From NCBI GenBank assembly GCA_023078555.1, contig CM041196.1, forward strand, positions 9,132,985 to 9,196,984: 64,000 nucleotides of DNA. Reading direction: 5' to 3'. Both the position numbers and the translations under genes were made by a program. The notes below the pieces were generated by a model. That model did no database searches. It had not been told where the DNA came from and saw only the letters and a list, made by a program, of their open reading frames with translations. Shown here in pieces: positions 61,601 to 64,000 of the stretch. Positions within the stretch are counted from its first letter, which is position 1. Each line of letters starts with the position of its first letter. The stretch is from Ulva prolifera. Taxonomy: Eukaryota > Chlorophyta > Ulvophyceae > Ulvales > Ulvaceae.

Positions 61601-64000
61601 TCAGCGAGGGGTCTGAGCACAATGTGCATGAAGTACCTGTCCCGCCTGAACAGCTGGGGCAGGCATATGGATCAAGGGGTTCCTGTGGAGCGCTGGAGGC
61701 GCCACCTGCTGGCGGGCCGCTGGGCGCGGCTCCTGCCGGCGGATCCATGCATGGTGTGCTGCGCATGTACTCTATGTTCAGCACACAGAGTATGCTGTCA
61801 TTGGTCCCCGTGGGCCATGATGTGTTTGACTGTCGACAGCACGTCCTTGCTCTGGCCCAGAGGCGACAGGGGCTGCAGCTGGCTGCACCTGTGATAGCAT
61901 GGCATCTAGGATGTGTGTCTGTTGGTCTCGAATGACAGATGCCGCTGGGTGCCGCTTTGAAATCTAAACGCTTCGTGGCTGCATGCACGCCTTGCTCTAT
62001 TGAACAGCTGCCGCTGGGGGCGAGATTGAGGTTGTGTGCCCCCATGGCCAGCAAAACGAAGTCATGCTTCTTTCTTGCACACAGCGCCCCCATAGCCACA
62101 TCGCGCATCTACTGCCACTCCTCCTGACACACTGCCACGGCTTTATACGTCAGCCCGGACGCGCGCACCGCGTATGCCCCCGTCATGCCCGCAGTGATGG
62201 GCGCCTGTGCATGTGCAGACCCGGCCGCGGCCAAGCCTCGCCTCACGCACCTGAATGTCCGCACACCTTTTGCGGACCCGGCACAGGTGCCGGACTCGAT
62301 GCCCCCCTCCTCCACCACCGCCGTATCCCCCCGCGCCTCCCACGACGGCTCCACAGCCTCCCGCCATGAGCTGAGCGCCACCGGCTCCGCATCCTACGGT
62401 ACCCCCGTAGCCACCCCGTCGGTCGGCCAGTCCTGGATGTCCGCCAACTCGACCTTCGTGACTCCAAACTCCCTCGCTTCGGCGGTGTCCGGCGCATCTT
62501 TCATGTCTGCCGCGGACACCCTCCCCGGCCACAGTCTCCACCACAGCGTCGCCGCCAACCCTGAGGCGAGCTCTGCCTTTCTTCCCTCAGCCGTGCTGCC
62601 GCACACGCCGCGCCTCGGGCCCCCTCCTGGCAGTCCCCCAGCCTGGCAGGGGCCGAGGGAGGCCGAGCCTGCGGTGGTGATCGAGGTGGATGACTTCAGC
62701 GTGCACAGCGTGCACAGCGCTGCTGGTGGGCCAGGGGGCAGCGTGACTGTGCACATTCAGGATGTCGCAGCGTGGGAGGCCGGGGCGGTGCGCGACGGAG
62801 AGGAGCACGCTGGGGGCAGCCCGGCTCGCGGCCCCACCGGGGTCTTCAGCCGGCCCCGCGGCCCGCAGATCCTCCACAGCGCGGCGGCGGCTGCGGCCAC
62901 CACCGCTGGCGGGGCGTGGCCGCCCTCGTCGGCCCGCGGCCCCGGCAGCGTCGCCATGCACCCGCGCTGCGGTCCCGGCGTGCTGCCGCTCACCCCGAGC
63001 ATCGTCGGCTCGGACCGCGGCCACTCGGCTGCCCTCCCCGGGCAGCCGGCCACGCCGTCGCCGTTCCGGTTGCCGCAGATCCGCTCCCGGCCAGGTTCCG
63101 GAACGCTCCCGCGCAACGACAGCTTGCCACGTTCGGCGCGCCGCTCCAGCCACCTCAGCCGCTGTTCGTCCCTCTCTTTACTACACGTCCAGTCTCGGCC
63201 TTCTCCGTTCACCTCCTCAGCGCCGTTCGACGCTCCACAGTATGGCCCTCCGCCGCTCGTGTCCATCACATCACGCGTGGCGCCCATGCGTACTGATGTC
63301 GACGTGACCCCGCTGACCGTCACCGTCACGCCCCGGCTGATTCAGTTCGCTGTCAGCTGCGGAAAGCCGTTTGAGAAGCTGCTGCCTGCGGCGCCGCCGG
63401 CGACGGCGCTGCAGCTGCCCGCGGCAAGCGCACTGGTGGCGGCCGCTGACGCTGCTGTCGACGCTGCACTGCCGGCACAGACGCTATCGCTGCGTATGCA
63501 CGGGGTAGCTGTGGGTGTACTTCTGCCGTCCCCAGGCGAGACCACCGACTCGCAATCCGAGGTTGTTGCGACTGTGTCGGTGGATGAAGTCAGATGCGAG
63601 CTCGGCTCCATCTCTGACCCGCACCGGATCTCACGGCTGCTTGAGGATCTGCGGACTGCTCATGCATTTGAAGAGGAGCGCGAAGCGCCCAGCGGCGGCC
63701 AGAGACGGCGTGCCGCACTGCCGCTGGGGGTTGACTCCGCTGCGGCAGGGGGGCTGGCGGGGGAGCTCTGGCAGCATGCAGGGGCCGCCAGCGCTGTCCG
63801 GCTGCCGGCTGCGGCGCTCGCGGCGGCGCTGACGGTGCCAATGCATGCGAGGGTGGCTGAGGTGGCTCTGGGGATGCATGAGCGCTGGTCCGGGTCGGGC
63901 TACGAGGAGGCGGGGGACTGGGACATGCCGGACGGCATGCATGACGCGGCTGACGCAGCGCCGCTGCTGACTATCGCTGCTGCGGACGCCACCGTATGCA
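58699..64000 (+). CDS. VPS13-family bridge-like lipid-transfer protein, N-terminal part (runs off the window)
   Basis: The first exons are firm: 58699-58792, 58878-59408, 59704-59795 and 59858-60868, all matching in phase. The protein starts MIDRWISDMILAILRRFVD, and the first 90 residues have the chorein N-terminal pattern: an amphipathic start, LQIGWWSG (like the family's LKIGIWSG), LGLPLELHEGKIRRLHI, and a strand ending VELSGIRIIARV. Exon 4 holds the basic, Trp-containing helical part (AWRFAVLAVRAQLRGYRDR) usual after the first repeats. Another exon starts at 61135 and ends about 61570-61680. From 62219 one frame stays open, without a stop, to base 64000: first a Ser/Pro-rich insert, then strand-rich sequence (DVDVTPLTVTVTPRLIQF). 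Such proteins form hydrophobic grooves that carry phospholipids between membranes at contact sites. The complete family members exceed 3,000 residues, so most of the gene lies beyond the window. Confidence 0.82.

Overview
The window is nuclear DNA from a GC-rich, intron-rich eukaryote. Coding exons are strongly GC-rich at third positions. Introns are short to medium, with donors of the type gtgcgt, gtgcgc or gtgagt and acceptors of the type tgcag. Intergenic DNA is closer to balanced composition and carries microsatellites, a tRNA-derived SINE-like family and a partial Ty1/copia element. The splice style and proteins fit a green alga best, but nothing seen fixes the species. There are no operons or ribosome binding sites. 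Every gene had to be rebuilt from exons by matching reading-frame phase across introns, so exon edges are inferences unless paralogues confirm them. Layout: 1-5032, mostly non-coding, with one weak minus-strand exon and a SINE fragment. 5033-8833 (+), a six-exon RNA-binding protein with three RRM-like domains and a (GT)n tract in one intron. 8834-12535, no gene assigned. 12536-17970 (-), receptor-like kinase RLK1 (5' end unresolved). 17971-27263, a gene-poor stretch holding a 176-bp perfect palindrome, a dispersed repeat family and a full SINE. 27264-40251 (+), receptor-like kinase RLK2, ten exons. 40252-45899, a 575-bp GT tract, a SINE interrupted by a copia LTR, and a gag remnant. 45900-53943 (+), RLK3, a pseudokinase. 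53944-58698, no gene assigned. 58699-64000 (+), the 5' part of a VPS13-family lipid-transfer protein that runs off the window. The main result is the RLK1/RLK2/RLK3 set. RLK2 and RLK3 share a secretory signal, a small ectodomain, one membrane helix, a tyrosine-kinase-like (TKL) kinase domain and a very long disordered C-terminal tail; RLK1 shows the last three parts. Introns in the kinase part fall at the same residues with the same phases. RLK1 and RLK2 keep the catalytic residues, while RLK3 has lost all three catalytic signatures but keeps the fold landmarks. A membrane signalling pair made of active and inactive receptors is a reasonable hypothesis, but it is inferred only from sequence.
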